Counted from the stretch's first letter, positions 46,065-56,665 are shown. The stretch: 64,000 nucleotides of DNA from Pedobacter sp. BAL39 (GCF_000170795.1 NZ_ABCM01000017.1:1-64000), one strand, 5' to 3'. Numbers and translations are program-made. The notes: a model not told the origin generated them from the sequence alone.

Positions 46065-47507
46065 ATGAAATTATTACAGCTCAGCTTATTGTTTGCAGTT
46101 GCCCTGGGCTCCTGCGCGTATAAGAAAAATGCAGAAACCGGTCCGGCGATCACGCCAGCAGGTGCTGCCGGTCCCTCAGATGTAGCCCTATGGCTCACCA
46201 ATGGCGATAAATCTGCACTGCTTCAAAAGCAAAACGTCTCACTTAACTTCGGTCAGGCCAGCAACAGCAACCCGACCATCGTGATCGATGACCAGCAGAC
46301 CTTCCAGTTCATTGATGGATTTGGCTATACCCTTACCGGCGGCAGTGCCAGCCTGATCAAGGCGCTGCCTGACGCAAAAAGAGCGGCGCTGCTGAAAGAA
46401 CTCTTCAGTACCGAGGGAAATGGTATCGGGGTAAGCTACCTGCGCCTGAGCGTAGGCGCATCCGACCTCAGCGCTGAAACCTTCACCTATGATGAGATGC
46501 CGAAGGGACAAACCGACCCGGAGCTCAAAAATTTCTCTATCGCGAAAGAAATGACAGACCTGGTGCCGGTACTTAAGGAAATCATTGCCATCAACCCTAA
46601 GATCAAAATCATGGGTTCGCCATGGACGGCACCGACCTGGATGAAAGACAACGAAGCTTTCAAAGGCGGCAGCCTGAAACCAGAATATTATCAGGTGTAC
46701 GCAAAATATCTGCAGAAATATATTGAAACCATGCAGGCCGAGGGGATCATCATCGATGCACTGACGATACAGAACGAACCCCTGCACCCCGGTAATAATC
46801 CCAGCATGTACATGAAGGCTGAAGACCAGGCGGTATTTGTAAAGTCTGCCCTAGGCCCCGTGTTCCGCAGCGCTGGCATCAAAACGAAAATTATCATTTA
46901 CGACCACAATGCAGATCGCCCGGACTATCCAATCACGATCCTTAATGATGCCGATGCAAAGCAATACGTAGACGGCTCGGCCTTCCACCTGTACGGCGGA
47001 CAAATCGATGCGCTGTCGAAAGTTCATGAGGCTCATCCCGACAAGAACCTGTACTTTACCGAGCAATGGGTAGGCGGTCCGGGTAAGTTCAATGAAGACC
47101 TGAAGTGGCATGTTTCCACCCTCATCATAGGAGCTACACGCAACTGGAGCAGGACGGTTCTGGAGTGGAACCTGGCGGCAGATCCTAACTATCGTCCTTT
47201 TACTCCTGATGGAGGATGTACTTCATGCCTTGGTGCCATCACCATTGGTGGCACAGAGGTCAGCAGGAACGTAGCTTACTACATCATCGGACACGCGTCG
47301 AAATTTGTGAGACCAGGCTCACAGCGCATATCCTCAACGCAAAACAACAACATACAGAATACAGCATTCAAAACTCCGGACGGAGAACTGGTGATGGTAG
47401 CCATGAACACCAGCTCCAGCAACCAGACGTTCAACATCGGCTATAAGGGAAAGGTGGTGACCACTACCCTACCGGCAGGATCAGCGGGAACCTACATTTG
47501 GAAGTAA
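46065..47507 (+). CDS. GH30 beta-glucanase (endo-beta-1,6-glucanase-like)
   Basis: A 480-residue glycoside hydrolase family 30 lipoprotein (ALGSCAYKK, Cys18). The start at 46065 is chosen because the lipoprotein signal begins there; the longer frame to 45927 overlaps the GH3 end. Catalytic residues are visible: acid/base Glu238 in QNEPLHPGNNP and nucleophile Glu333 in TEQWVGGPGKF. Other family marks are FIDGFGYTLTGGSASLI and MGSPWTAPTWMKDN. Relatives cut beta-1,6-glucan or glucosylceramide; with GH3 and SusCD nearby, surface beta-1,6-glucan (pustulan-type) cleavage is the best prediction. Confidence 0.93.
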   Translation: MKLLQLSLLFAVALGSCAYKKNAETGPAITPAGAAGPSDVALWLTNGDKSALLQKQNVSLNFGQASNSNPTIVIDDQQTFQFIDGFGYTLTGGSASLIKALPDAKRAALLKELFSTEGNGIGVSYLRLSVGASDLSAETFTYDEMPKGQTDPELKNFSIAKEMTDLVPVLKEIIAINPKIKIMGSPWTAPTWMKDNEAFKGGSLKPEYYQVYAKYLQKYIETMQAEGIIIDALTIQNEPLHPGNNPSMYMKAEDQAVFVKSALGPVFRSAGIKTKIIIYDHNADRPDYPITILNDADAKQYVDGSAFHLYGGQIDALSKVHEAHPDKNLYFTEQWVGGPGKFNEDLKWHVSTLIIGATRNWSRTVLEWNLAADPNYRPFTPDGGCTSCLGAITIGGTEVSRNVAYYIIGHASKFVRPGSQRISSTQNNNIQNTAFKTPDGELVMVAMNTSSSNQTFNIGYKGKVVTTTLPAGSAGTYIWK

Positions 47508-47523
47508 TCTTTGCTAAGGCAAA

Positions 47524-47569
47524 CAAAAACCGTCCCGGCATCATGATTCATGAAGCGGGACGGTTTTTG
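47524..47569 (+). terminator. Terminator of the beta-glucan locus
   Basis: CAAAAACCGTCCCG (47524-47537) pairs with CGGGACGGTTTTTG (47556-47569), a 14-bp stem; TTTT follows. It ends the GH30 gene, 16 bp after the stop codon. Confidence 0.85.
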
Positions 47570-47655
47570 TTTTCAGCGGATCACAACACGCCGTCACAAA
47601 TGGCAGCATAATTGCAAGTAGTTCAGCATCAAAAAAAGATCAATATACCTGCTTT

Positions 47656-48147
47656 ATGAAAAAGACACTTTTATCATTAGGAATGGCACTCGGCATCTTT
47701 GCCGCCTGCACCAGCAATAACTCAGAACATCAAACCGGCGACAGTTCTGCGATGAAATCGCCGGACACTACGGCTATGCCTACCAATCCCATCGCGGGCA
47801 AGTCGGAAAACTGTTATGCCTACATTAAAGACAAAGACAGCATCCTGCTGAAGCTGAACATTGAAGGGCAGGAGGTGACAGGCGATCTGGCCTATAACCT
47901 GTTTGAAAAAGATAAAAACAAGGGAACGATCAGTGGAGAAATCAAAGGAGACACCATTATCGCCGAATATCTGTTTGATTCGGAAGGTGTGCGTTCCACC
48001 CGTGAATTGGTACTCCTGAAAAAAGGAGAACAGTATTATGAAGGTTTTGGAGACGTGATAGACAAAAAGGGAAAAATCTCTTTCAAGAACCGTGCGGAAC
48101 TAAAATTTGATGGCTCCATCATCTATTCACCTGTAACCTGCAAATAG
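47656..48147 (+). CDS. Small lipoprotein of unknown function
   Basis: A 163-residue lipoprotein precursor: lipobox GIFAACTSNN with Cys18, then a Ser/Thr-rich linker (about 20-45). The mature domain contains a beta-rich segment, CYAYIKDKDSILLKLNIEGQ, GDLAYNLFEKDKNKGTISGE and GDTIIAEYLFDSEGVRSTRE, resembling small DUF-type lipoproteins with a calycin-like look. It is a single gene after the beta-glucan locus terminator, so it is probably not part of that operon. Function unknown. Confidence 0.7.
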   Translation: MKKTLLSLGMALGIFAACTSNNSEHQTGDSSAMKSPDTTAMPTNPIAGKSENCYAYIKDKDSILLKLNIEGQEVTGDLAYNLFEKDKNKGTISGEIKGDTIIAEYLFDSEGVRSTRELVLLKKGEQYYEGFGDVIDKKGKISFKNRAELKFDGSIIYSPVTCK

Positions 48148-48184
48148 ATCGGTAAGCACCTGTAAACCGTAGTACTCCCGTCGT

Positions 48185-48871
48185 CTACATATGTTCAAAC
48201 TTCTCCCAGAAACCATCTACGGGAAGTTTGGCAAAGATATTCACCGGTTCTTTTTTTACAGGATGTACAAACTGGAGCCGGCGGGCATGCAGGCAAATGC
48301 TGCCTTTCCGGCTTCCTCTTGGATATCCATATTTATTGTCGCCCACAATAGGACAGCCCAATGTGGACAGTTGTACACGGATCTGATGTGACCTGCCCGT
48401 CAGTGGATCCACTTCAATCAGGTAATAACCGTTCAGTTCCCCGATCAGCCGATAACTCAGTTCCGCACGCTGGCTTCCGGGCACTTCCGATTGGTGCGGG
48501 GTAACTACATTCTTCTGCGGGTTTTTTACCAGCCAGTGTACCAGCGTACCCGAAGGTTTTGCCGGTTTGTTACGTACAATGGCCCAATAGGTTTTCTTCA
48601 CCTCCCTGTTCTTAAATACCGCATTCATGCGTTCTAAAGCCTTACTGGTTTTGGCAAAGAGGATCACGCCGCTCACTGGCCTGTCCAGCCTGTGCACAAC
48701 CCCAAGGAAAGCACTATTAGGTTTGTTGTAGGTTTTCGCCAGATATTTCTTTACCTGCTCATCCAGGGGCTCATCCCCTGTTTCATCCACCTGCACAATA
48801 TCCCCGGCGCGCTTACAGATGGCGATCAGGTGATTGTCTTCGTATAATATATCTTTAGCGGTTACGGGCAT
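48185..48871 (-). CDS. RluA-family rRNA/tRNA pseudouridine synthase
   Basis: A 228-residue enzyme with the RluA-family motif GVVHRLDRPVSGVILFAK and catalytic Asp63, and later VDPLTGRSHQIRVQLSTLG and KYGYPRGSRKGSICLHARRL. It isomerises uridine to pseudouridine in structured RNA. It is shorter than RluC/RluD and has no S4 domain, similar to RluA or TruC-type enzymes; the target site cannot be predicted. It lies alone, 82 bp from panB on the same strand. Confidence 0.92.
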   Translation of the reverse strand: MPVTAKDILYEDNHLIAICKRAGDIVQVDETGDEPLDEQVKKYLAKTYNKPNSAFLGVVHRLDRPVSGVILFAKTSKALERMNAVFKNREVKKTYWAIVRNKPAKPSGTLVHWLVKNPQKNVVTPHQSEVPGSQRAELSYRLIGELNGYYLIEVDPLTGRSHQIRVQLSTLGCPIVGDNKYGYPRGSRKGSICLHARRLQFVHPVKKEPVNIFAKLPVDGFWEKFEHM

Positions 48872-48953
48872 TCTTATGGGTTACGGCTGCAAGGTAGCTT
48901 GCCTATGCGTTAAATGTGAATATGTGTTCTGTTAATTGAAATGATCAATCTAT

Positions 48954-49769
48954 TTAATATTGCTCTTTCTCATTCGGAAAGTCGTTAGACTTCACATCCT
49001 TGATATAAGACTGTGCTGCACCCAGTATACCTTCATAAAGGTTGACATACTGACGCAGGAACCGTGGCTTAAAGCCTTTGGTCAAGCCGATCATGTCGTT
49101 CACGACCAACACCTGTCCGTCACAATGCGGGCCGGCACCAATGCCGATGGTAGGGATGAATAACTCCTCAGAGACTTCCTTAGCCAATGCAGCTGGGATT
49201 TTCTCCAGCACCACGCCAAAACATCCTGCTTCCTGCAAAGCCTTGGCATCAGTTCTCAATTTGAAAGCTTCCGCTTCCTCCTTGGCACGAACAGTATAAG
49301 TACCAAATTTATAAATCGACTGCGGCGTCAGTCCGAGGTGCCCCATCACAGGGATACCTGCAGTAATGATCCTTTGTACAGACTCCACGATTTCCGTTCC
49401 TCCTTCGAGTTTTACTCCATGGGCACCGGATTCTTTCATGATGCGGATGGCTGAGCTCAGCGCTTCCTTTGAATTTCCCTGGTAGGTCCCGAAAGGAAGG
49501 TCGACCAACACCAGGGCGCGTGAAGCCCCTCTTACTACCGACTGTGCGTGGTAGATCATCTGATCTAATGTAATCGGCAATGTAGTCTCATGACCTGCCA
49601 TCACATTTGAAGCAGAGTCTCCAACCAGCAAAACGTCCAGACCAGCGTCATCAAGAATGGTAGCCATAGAATAATCATATGCAGTGAGCATGGCGATCTT
49701 CTCTTTACGGTTTTTCATTTCTTGTAAACTACGCGTAGTGATCCGCTTTACTTCTTTATTTACAGACAT
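48954..49769 (-). CDS. panB: Ketopantoate hydroxymethyltransferase
   Basis: A 271-residue PanB, first committed enzyme of pantothenate and CoA synthesis, which transfers a hydroxymethyl group from methylene-tetrahydrofolate to 2-oxoisovalerate. Visible motifs: [40 protein letters not shown] (metal-binding Asp), [20 protein letters not shown] and [12 protein letters not shown] with the catalytic Glu. The length fits the family (260-280). Upstream of it lies the 350-bp gap shared with carA. Confidence 0.97.
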   Translation of the reverse strand: MSVNKEVKRITTRSLQEMKNRKEKIAMLTAYDYSMATILDDAGLDVLLVGDSASNVMAGHETTLPITLDQMIYHAQSVVRGASRALVLVDLPFGTYQGNSKEALSSAIRIMKESGAHGVKLEGGTEIVESVQRIITAGIPVMGHLGLTPQSIYKFGTYTVRAKEEAEAFKLRTDAKALQEAGCFGVVLEKIPAALAKEVSEELFIPTIGIGAGPHCDGQVLVVNDMIGLTKGFKPRFLRQYVNLYEGILGAAQSYIKDVKSNDFPNEKEQY

Positions 49770-50119
49770 CGTTTTTTATGTTTAGTTGCCGCAAAATTAC
49801 TTTTTACATTGGAAATATGATGAGTTTTATCTTTTTTGTGACACACATCAGTTTTGCCAACAGGTGTTGGCGAGGAGAAAAGACCGAACTAGGGAAAGAG
49901 CCTAACAGCAGCCCAGGGACAATTCTAACTTTCAAGGTTTTCTGCATAGCTAAATTTAAAAAAAAATATTGATATCCATCATGTAAAACGTATCTTTGTA
50001 TCCCGAAATGAAGGGGACACTTAACAGCACATTTGTTAACTACAGAAGTGATATCAAAATCACACACAAACCATCATTTTTCTCTTTTTTCACCATAATT
50101 TTTCATTTTTACTTAAACA
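49770..50119 (+). promoter_or_regulatory. Gap between panB and carA with a consensus promoter
   Basis: The 350-bp gap holds no convincing gene. A consensus Bacteroidota promoter is present for carA: TTG (49969-49971), 19 bp, TATCTTTG (49991-49998). It predicts a leader of about 110-115 nt. A separate short palindrome, GCCAACA-GG-TGTTGGC (49856-49871), lies in the panB-proximal part and could be an operator. Confidence 0.6.
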
Positions 50120-51232
50120 ATGACTAACTACACCAAGTTACCTGCAATCTTGTTATTGGCTGATGGCACCGTTTATTACGGTAAAGCTGCTGGAAAAATC
50201 GGCACAACTACCGGAGAAATCTGCTTCAACACTGGTATGACAGGCTATCAGGAAATTTTCACTGATCCTTCTTACTTCGGACAGATTATGGTTACCACCA
50301 ATGCGCACATTGGAAATTATGGCATCCATAAAGAAGAGATTGAGTCAGAGAGCATTAAAATTGCCGGACTGGTTTGTAAAAATTACAATATCGGTTTCAG
50401 CCGCAAGGAAGCCTCTGAATCTATTCAGGATTATTTTCAAAATGAAAACATTGTTGGTATCTCCGATATTGACACCCGTGCGCTGGTACGTCACATCAGA
50501 CATAAAGGCGCCATGAACGCCATCATCTCTTCAGAGATCACTGACCTGGAAGAGTTGAAAAAGAAACTTGCAGAAGTACCTTCCATGGACGGACTGGAGC
50601 TTTCTTCACAAGTGTCTACCAAAACAGCTTATTTCTATGGATCTCCGGATGCGACCTATAAAATTGCTGCATTAGACCTGGGCATCAAGAAAAACATCCT
50701 GCGCAACTTTGACGACAGAGACATCTATGTACAGGTGTTCCCTGCAAAGACCAGCTTTGAGGAAATGGACAAATGGGGTGCTGATGGTTATTTCATTTCC
50801 AATGGCCCTGGTGATCCATCAGCAATGCCGTATGCCATCGAAACAGTAAAACAGGTTCTGGCAGCCGACAAGCCACTTTTCGGAATCTGCTTAGGCCACC
50901 AGCTCCTTGCTGAAGCCAACGGAATCGGTACGATGAAAATGTTCAACGGCCACAGGGGATTGAACCATCCTGTAAAAAACATCATCAAAGACCACTGCGA
51001 AGTAACTTCTCAGAACCATGGTTTCGGTGTCGTGCCTGATGAAGTGAGAAACTCCGATAAGGTAGAGATTACCCACATCAACCTCAACGACCAGTCGATC
51101 GAAGGCATCCGCGTAAAAGGTAAAAAAGCATTTTCCGTACAGTATCACCCGGAATCTTCTCCAGGTCCTCACGATTCACGTTATCTTTTTGATGACTTCA
51201 TTGAGATGATCAAAGGCGAACTGGCCTGGTAA
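50120..51232 (+). CDS. carA: Carbamoyl-phosphate synthase small subunit
   Basis: A 370-residue glutamine amidotransferase subunit feeding ammonia to CarB for arginine and pyrimidine synthesis. The N-terminal CPSase domain (LADGTVYYGKAAGK, FNTGMTGYQEIFTDPSY) leads to the class I amidotransferase domain with FISNGPGDPS, Cys257 in FGICLGHQLLAEANG, and QYHPESSPGPHDS carrying His and Glu of the triad. Length is typical (about 370-380). No carB follows, so it is encoded elsewhere. A consensus promoter lies about 120 bp upstream. Confidence 0.97.
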   Translation: MTNYTKLPAILLLADGTVYYGKAAGKIGTTTGEICFNTGMTGYQEIFTDPSYFGQIMVTTNAHIGNYGIHKEEIESESIKIAGLVCKNYNIGFSRKEASESIQDYFQNENIVGISDIDTRALVRHIRHKGAMNAIISSEITDLEELKKKLAEVPSMDGLELSSQVSTKTAYFYGSPDATYKIAALDLGIKKNILRNFDDRDIYVQVFPAKTSFEEMDKWGADGYFISNGPGDPSAMPYAIETVKQVLAADKPLFGICLGHQLLAEANGIGTMKMFNGHRGLNHPVKNIIKDHCEVTSQNHGFGVVPDEVRNSDKVEITHINLNDQSIEGIRVKGKKAFSVQYHPESSPGPHDSRYLFDDFIEMIKGELAW

Positions 51233-51274
51233 TATCAATTGTCCTGTCGGACAAATCATTTAAACGACATTTTC

Positions 51275-51316
51275 GAAGGTTTAGCAAGGATTAGTTTTCT
51301 ATTCTTCTAAACCTTC
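51275..51316 (+). promoter_or_regulatory. 10-bp inverted repeat before the ABC transporter operon
   Basis: GAAGGTTTAG (51275-51284) and CTAAACCTTC (51307-51316) are exact complements around a 22-nt spacer, ending 13 bp before the ABC ATPase start. No T-run follows, so a leader hairpin or operator is more likely than a carA terminator. Confidence 0.45.
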
Positions 51317-51329
51317 TTACATTTATAGT

Positions 51330-52100
51330 ATGGACAATACCAACGCCATTATCAGCGTAAAGAACCTGGTCAAGAGCTACGACGACTTTACGGCGGTGCA
51401 GGGCATCAGTTTTGATGTATATAAAAATGAAATATTTGGCCTCCTCGGGCCAAATGGTGCCGGAAAAACGACCACTCTCGAAATTATTGAAACCCTGAGG
51501 GAGAAAACATCCGGAGAAATTACTGTTGATGGTTTCGATGTGACCAGGGAAGCCAGTAAGATCAAAAGGATCATCGGTGTACAGCTGCAGGCAGCGGGCT
51601 ATTATCCCAACCTCAACCTGGTAGAGCTGATGGAACTGTTCTCGGGCCTATACGGTGTAGACATCAAACCGATGGAAATGCTGGCCAAGGTAAACCTTCA
51701 GGACAAGGCAAAAGCAAAATACAAAGCGCTTTCCGGCGGACAGAAACAACGTTTTTCCATTGCCACCACACTTATCAATTCACCAAAGATCATTTTCCTG
51801 GACGAGCCGACCACTGGCCTTGACCCTCAGGCACGACGCAACCTATGGGACCTGATCATCGACATCCGCAACCAAGGTACTACCGTAGTGATTACCACCC
51901 ATTACATGGATGAAGCGGAGCAATTGTGCGACCGAGTAGCCTTCGTAGAGCGCGGACAGATCATCGCACTGGATACACCGGATAACCTCATTGACCAACT
52001 GGTCAGCAGCGGTTTTGAGAGAAAAAAAGAAGTAAAGAAAGCCAACCTGGAAGATGTATTCATCAACCTCACCGGGAAGGAATGGCGGGAAGACAATTAA
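51330..52100 (+). CDS. ABC transporter ATP-binding subunit
   Basis: A 256-residue ABC ATPase: Walker A GPNGAGKTTTLEIIE (48-62), signature ALSGGQKQRFSIATTLI, Walker B IIFLDEPTTGLDPQARRNLW, and H-loop TTHYMDEAEQLCDRV. It is the drug/NodI-type exporter group whose C-terminus ends with a short extension (EVKKANLEDVFINLTG). The permease gene starts 10 bp downstream. Substrate may be a lipid, antibiotic or polysaccharide; sequence does not tell. Confidence 0.95.
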   Translation: MDNTNAIISVKNLVKSYDDFTAVQGISFDVYKNEIFGLLGPNGAGKTTTLEIIETLREKTSGEITVDGFDVTREASKIKRIIGVQLQAAGYYPNLNLVELMELFSGLYGVDIKPMEMLAKVNLQDKAKAKYKALSGGQKQRFSIATTLINSPKIIFLDEPTTGLDPQARRNLWDLIIDIRNQGTTVVITTHYMDEAEQLCDRVAFVERGQIIALDTPDNLIDQLVSSGFERKKEVKKANLEDVFINLTGKEWREDN

Positions 52101-52109
52101 AAAACAGCA

Positions 52110-53201
52110 ATGAGCACATCCTACAATCATAACAAGGCCACACTGGCCCTTGCGAAGGCAAGTTTCAGGTCCATCATGCGCAGTCCGTCTGCAGTGGTTT
52201 TTACACTGGCCTTTCCTTTGATATTTATTCTCGTATTCGGCTTTCTTGGCGGGAGCGGCATCAAGGTTGACGTGGCGATTGCGCCGGGTTCAGACCTGCG
52301 GAATCCGGTCATCTCAGCACTGGAAGCCAGCAGTGTCATCCACCTGCTCAGGGATAAAACATCCGAAGAGATCAATGCAGCACTGCAGAAGGGCAACATC
52401 GACGCCCAGATTGACATACAAAAGAATCCATCGGGAAAACCGGCCTTCCTGACCAGCGTAAAATATACATCAGCATCAGTAGACAAGGGCAATATCCTGA
52501 AATCAGTACTCAACAACCTTTTCTACACCCTCAATGCAAAAGACGTGATGCCAACAGTGGCTCAACTCAACGAAAGCACTGTGCAGGGCAGGATCTACCG
52601 CAGGATCGATTTTATCTTACCAGGACAACTTGGTTTCTCCCTATTGAGCACAGGTGTATTCGGAACTGCCTTTATCTTTTTCAGTCTGCGCCAGAACCTG
52701 GTCATCAAACGCTTTTTTGCCACTCCGGTGAGAAGATCCAGCATTGTTTTCGGAGAAGGAATTGCAAGAATAGGCTTTGCGTTACTGGGCGCAGTATTCA
52801 TTATTGTCGTAGGTCACTATTTCTTTCATTTTACCCTCATCCACGGCATCATCACGATACTGAACATGCTCATTCTCTCTACAATCGGGCTGATTGTGTT
52901 CATGGGCTTCGGTTTTGTGGTCTCCGGCATTGCCAAAAGTGAAAGTACCATCCCGCCGATATCCAACATCATCACCCTGCCCCAGTTTCTTTTGTCAGGC
53001 ACATTTTTCTCTATTGATGCCTTTCCGGCATGGTTACAGCCCATCAGCAGGGCTTTGCCACTCACCTACCTGAACGATGCGATGAGAAAGGTTGCCTTTG
53101 AAGGCGCAGGTCTTTGGGATGTGAAACAGCAAATAGTGATCATGGTCATCTGGGGCATAGGTGTATATGCCGTAGCCGTGAAAGTTTTCAAGTGGGAATA
53201 G
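52110..53201 (+). CDS. ABC-2 type transporter permease
   Basis: A 363-residue membrane subunit of ABC-2 type. One helix at about 25-45 (AVVFTLAFPLIFILVFGFLG) is followed by a large extracytoplasmic domain (50-165), then five helices (about 170-190, 220-250, 255-285, 295-315 and 340-360). Pairing with the upstream ATPase makes a complete half-sized exporter of the drug/NodJ type. No further subunit is adjacent. The substrate is unknown. Confidence 0.92.
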   Translation: MSTSYNHNKATLALAKASFRSIMRSPSAVVFTLAFPLIFILVFGFLGGSGIKVDVAIAPGSDLRNPVISALEASSVIHLLRDKTSEEINAALQKGNIDAQIDIQKNPSGKPAFLTSVKYTSASVDKGNILKSVLNNLFYTLNAKDVMPTVAQLNESTVQGRIYRRIDFILPGQLGFSLLSTGVFGTAFIFFSLRQNLVIKRFFATPVRRSSIVFGEGIARIGFALLGAVFIIVVGHYFFHFTLIHGIITILNMLILSTIGLIVFMGFGFVVSGIAKSESTIPPISNIITLPQFLLSGTFFSIDAFPAWLQPISRALPLTYLNDAMRKVAFEGAGLWDVKQQIVIMVIWGIGVYAVAVKVFKWE

Positions 53202-53273
53202 GCTTAACTATTTCTTAATGAAGGCACAGGCTAAAAAAATAGACGATCAAACCCTATAATTTAAAATTTATTA

Positions 53274-53281
53274 TACCTTTG
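53274..53281 (+). promoter_or_regulatory. TAnnTTTG promoter box for eno
   Basis: TACCTTTG fits the Bacteroidota -7 consensus and lies 64 bp upstream of the eno start. A good -33 TTTG is not seen at the usual distance, so only the -7 half is supported. Confidence 0.4.
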
Positions 53282-53282
53282 A

Positions 53283-54641
<1,359 letters not shown>

Positions 54642-54655
54642 GAAGTTTAAGTTCT

Positions 54656-54731
54656 AAAAAAACCAATACTCTTTTCGTCCTCAAATCTTTGAAGAAAGAT
54701 TTGCATGTCCTTAAAGAGCATTGGTTTTTTT
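54656..54731 (+). terminator. Terminator of eno, with an embedded repeat in its loop
   Basis: Outer stem: 54656-54674 pairs with 54713-54731 (19 bp, one mismatch) with a T-run at the end. The apical 54676-54710 is a second hairpin (AAATCTTT/AAAGATTT) and is a copy of the element at 57051-57086. The outer stem alone makes a good terminator 14 bp past the eno stop. Confidence 0.8.
54676..54710 (-). repeat. 35-nt palindromic element, copy A
   Basis: On the minus strand it reads GGACATGCAAATCTTTC then TTCAAAGATTTGAGGACG. The plus-strand copy at 57051-57086 is the same with two substitutions and one extra C. Each forms a CAAATCTTT...AAAGATTTG hairpin. The match ends sharply at both element borders. 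Confidence 0.8.
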
Positions 54732-55363
54732 ATGCCCAAAAATTCAGCAATAGCGAGTGTATCAACAGGTCAGATATTGTGACAGCGTTACCTTTTACTT
54801 CTTTTATGATCATGTTTCATTGACGGTTTTTCATTTTCTTCTACCCTAATGAAAGCATCTTCATGTGCCATCAGCATTTCAGGCCATATAGCATGTTCCG
54901 CCAAATTCTTGTTTTAAGGTCACAGGTTGTGACCTCAGACTATCCAGCTCCTTTATTCATTTTAAACATAAGTTGTCCGGAAAACGCGTCGTATTATCTG
55001 TTTCAATGAATTTACAGGTGTCTATGCCACACCACTTTGTGAGGTCAATGTCCAGCACTATTTTAAGGTCCGGGACCATGTAAATCTTATTCACTAATAC
55101 CTCGTCAGGTGCAACAATTATTACCCTAAATACCTGGTATAAGGTATAAACAGCCGACATGAACAAGACCGAAACTAGCCCATTGTTATATAAAAGAGCA
55201 GATAAGTCCACATTGAGTCCACCTTAATAACGCGTTGAGAACAGATATTTATGAGAAAAGGTGGAGTCAACATAAATTTTAAATCTAATTACTATTGATT
55301 TATTCAAAAATCTCTGTATATTCGCTCAAAGAGTACTCTATATTAATCTAAAACCTTAAGTAT
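54732..55363. other. Gap in the eno-divIC accessory segment
   Basis: About 630 bp with no confident gene. A minus-strand open frame of 84 codons (54957-55211) encodes a hydrophobic start and an Ile/Leu-rich middle, but lacks a family match and start context, so I treat it as uncertain. No insertion sequence ends or integrase are seen. The region right before 55364 should hold the promoter of the next gene. Confidence 0.35.
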
Positions 55364-56626
55364 ATGGGAAGGCTAGAGAACAAAACAATTGTAGGTGCGG
55401 TGGGGCCTGTCACCTTTAGTAGATGGCGAGGCAAGGCTGTGGTGAAGGCTCGAGTAATGAAAGGCGACATCAGGCAAACCGATGCGACAAAAAATGCGGC
55501 GACGGTATTTGGTATAGCCAGTTCGTTCGGTGCAAATCTGCGGGATAACATGCGCGAGATTCATTTTATTCAGGATGGAACAGCGGTGAATCGAATGAAT
55601 AAAGAAACCTGTGCAATTTTGAGAAAACATCGGGATGCATCGACGGGAGACTTTCATTTTCAGCCCGATGCTTTTAAACCAATAGAAGGCTTTGAAATGA
55701 ATCAAAATTCTCCGATGAGGGAGAACTTCCTGGCTATGCCTGAAGTAAGCCTTCAGAATGGCAAACTCCTAGTCAGGATACCGGAATTTGCGGTCAACAA
55801 AACGCTTAAATTCCCCCGTGAGGCAGATTCCTGCACCATCATTATATCGGTATACATTGCCTCGCTAAAGACAAAAGACGAGTGTATGATGGATGGAGAC
55901 ATGACTGAGACTTTCAATATAGACAGACATCAGCAGAGTTTTCCATCTACGGAATGGTCTTACGACATTCCAGAAGGCTGTTTCTGCGTAACCAGCATGG
56001 CATTACATTTTCATACGCAACATTCCAATCTGCAGGTATATCTGAACAACAAATCTTTCTGTCCGGCCATGATCTGTGATTTCAGTATTAATCCAGGTGA
56101 ATTTAAGGACAAGCCTAAAAAATGGATGACAACAAATTTTGCTTTTGAAGACGGCGCGCATCCACCGATAAAGAAGAAAACAAAAAAGAAACAAAACCCC
56201 ATCGTTATAAAGTCAGATCAAAAGAATGCCAAGACTAAAAAAATAGCGCATGCTAAAAAGAAGACCTCAAAGAAAAAGTCTAATAACGAGGTGCCTGCTC
56301 CTTGCTTAACCTCTCAGGATCAACTGCTTCAGTATCTGGAAATACAGCAGCAGCAAAACGAAGCCTTGCAGCAGCAAGTAAAGGAATTACAGGTTCAACT
56401 TGCCGAATTGAAAAACCTCGTCAGCGACTCCAAAGCATCGATAAAACCTTCTGCAGCTCAAAACATAGCTTGTACCGTTATAATGCAGGCCAACCTGCTA
56501 AATATTGTCAAACCAGACGGTTTCCCAATAATGCCGACAATAAGCGTAACTACATCTGCACAACGAATTCCAGATAAATTATTGGATTCATTTAATCATA
56601 AAAACCGCGGAAAACCCGCCGCCTAA
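55364..56626 (+). CDS. Unknown protein, DUF6266-like N-terminus with Lys-rich linker and coiled coil
   Basis: A 420-residue cytoplasmic protein that I do not recognise fully. Its N-terminus (MGRLENKTIVGAVGPVTFSR, then WRGKAVVKAR) has the Gly-rich start seen in DUF6266-like proteins of Sphingobacteria. Residues about 70-265 form a beta-rich region (EGCFCVTSMALHFHTQHSNL). Residues about 270-310 are almost all Lys with Thr/Ser, and 315-360 is a Gln-rich coiled coil (QQQNEALQQQVKELQVQLAE). The gene lies between eno and divIC in a segment bounded by the inverted 35-nt elements, and the 81-bp tandem repeat begins 40 bp after its stop. The basic linker could contact nucleic acid; no enzymatic motif is seen. 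Confidence 0.7.
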   Translation: MGRLENKTIVGAVGPVTFSRWRGKAVVKARVMKGDIRQTDATKNAATVFGIASSFGANLRDNMREIHFIQDGTAVNRMNKETCAILRKHRDASTGDFHFQPDAFKPIEGFEMNQNSPMRENFLAMPEVSLQNGKLLVRIPEFAVNKTLKFPREADSCTIIISVYIASLKTKDECMMDGDMTETFNIDRHQQSFPSTEWSYDIPEGCFCVTSMALHFHTQHSNLQVYLNNKSFCPAMICDFSINPGEFKDKPKKWMTTNFAFEDGAHPPIKKKTKKKQNPIVIKSDQKNAKTKKIAHAKKKTSKKKSNNEVPAPCLTSQDQLLQYLEIQQQQNEALQQQVKELQVQLAELKNLVSDSKASIKPSAAQNIACTVIMQANLLNIVKPDGFPIMPTISVTTSAQRIPDKLLDSFNHKNRGKPAA

Positions 56627-56665
56627 AACCTGACGACCTGTTATTACGTCTCCACATCAATGCTG

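Noticed and set aside
49856-49871. Riboswitch or pyrimidine attenuator before carA
   Set aside because: Only a short 7-bp palindrome, upstream of the predicted carA transcription start; no alternative terminator fold seen.
54957-55211. 84-codon minus-strand gene
   Set aside because: No family, weak start context; kept only as an uncertain item in the gap description.
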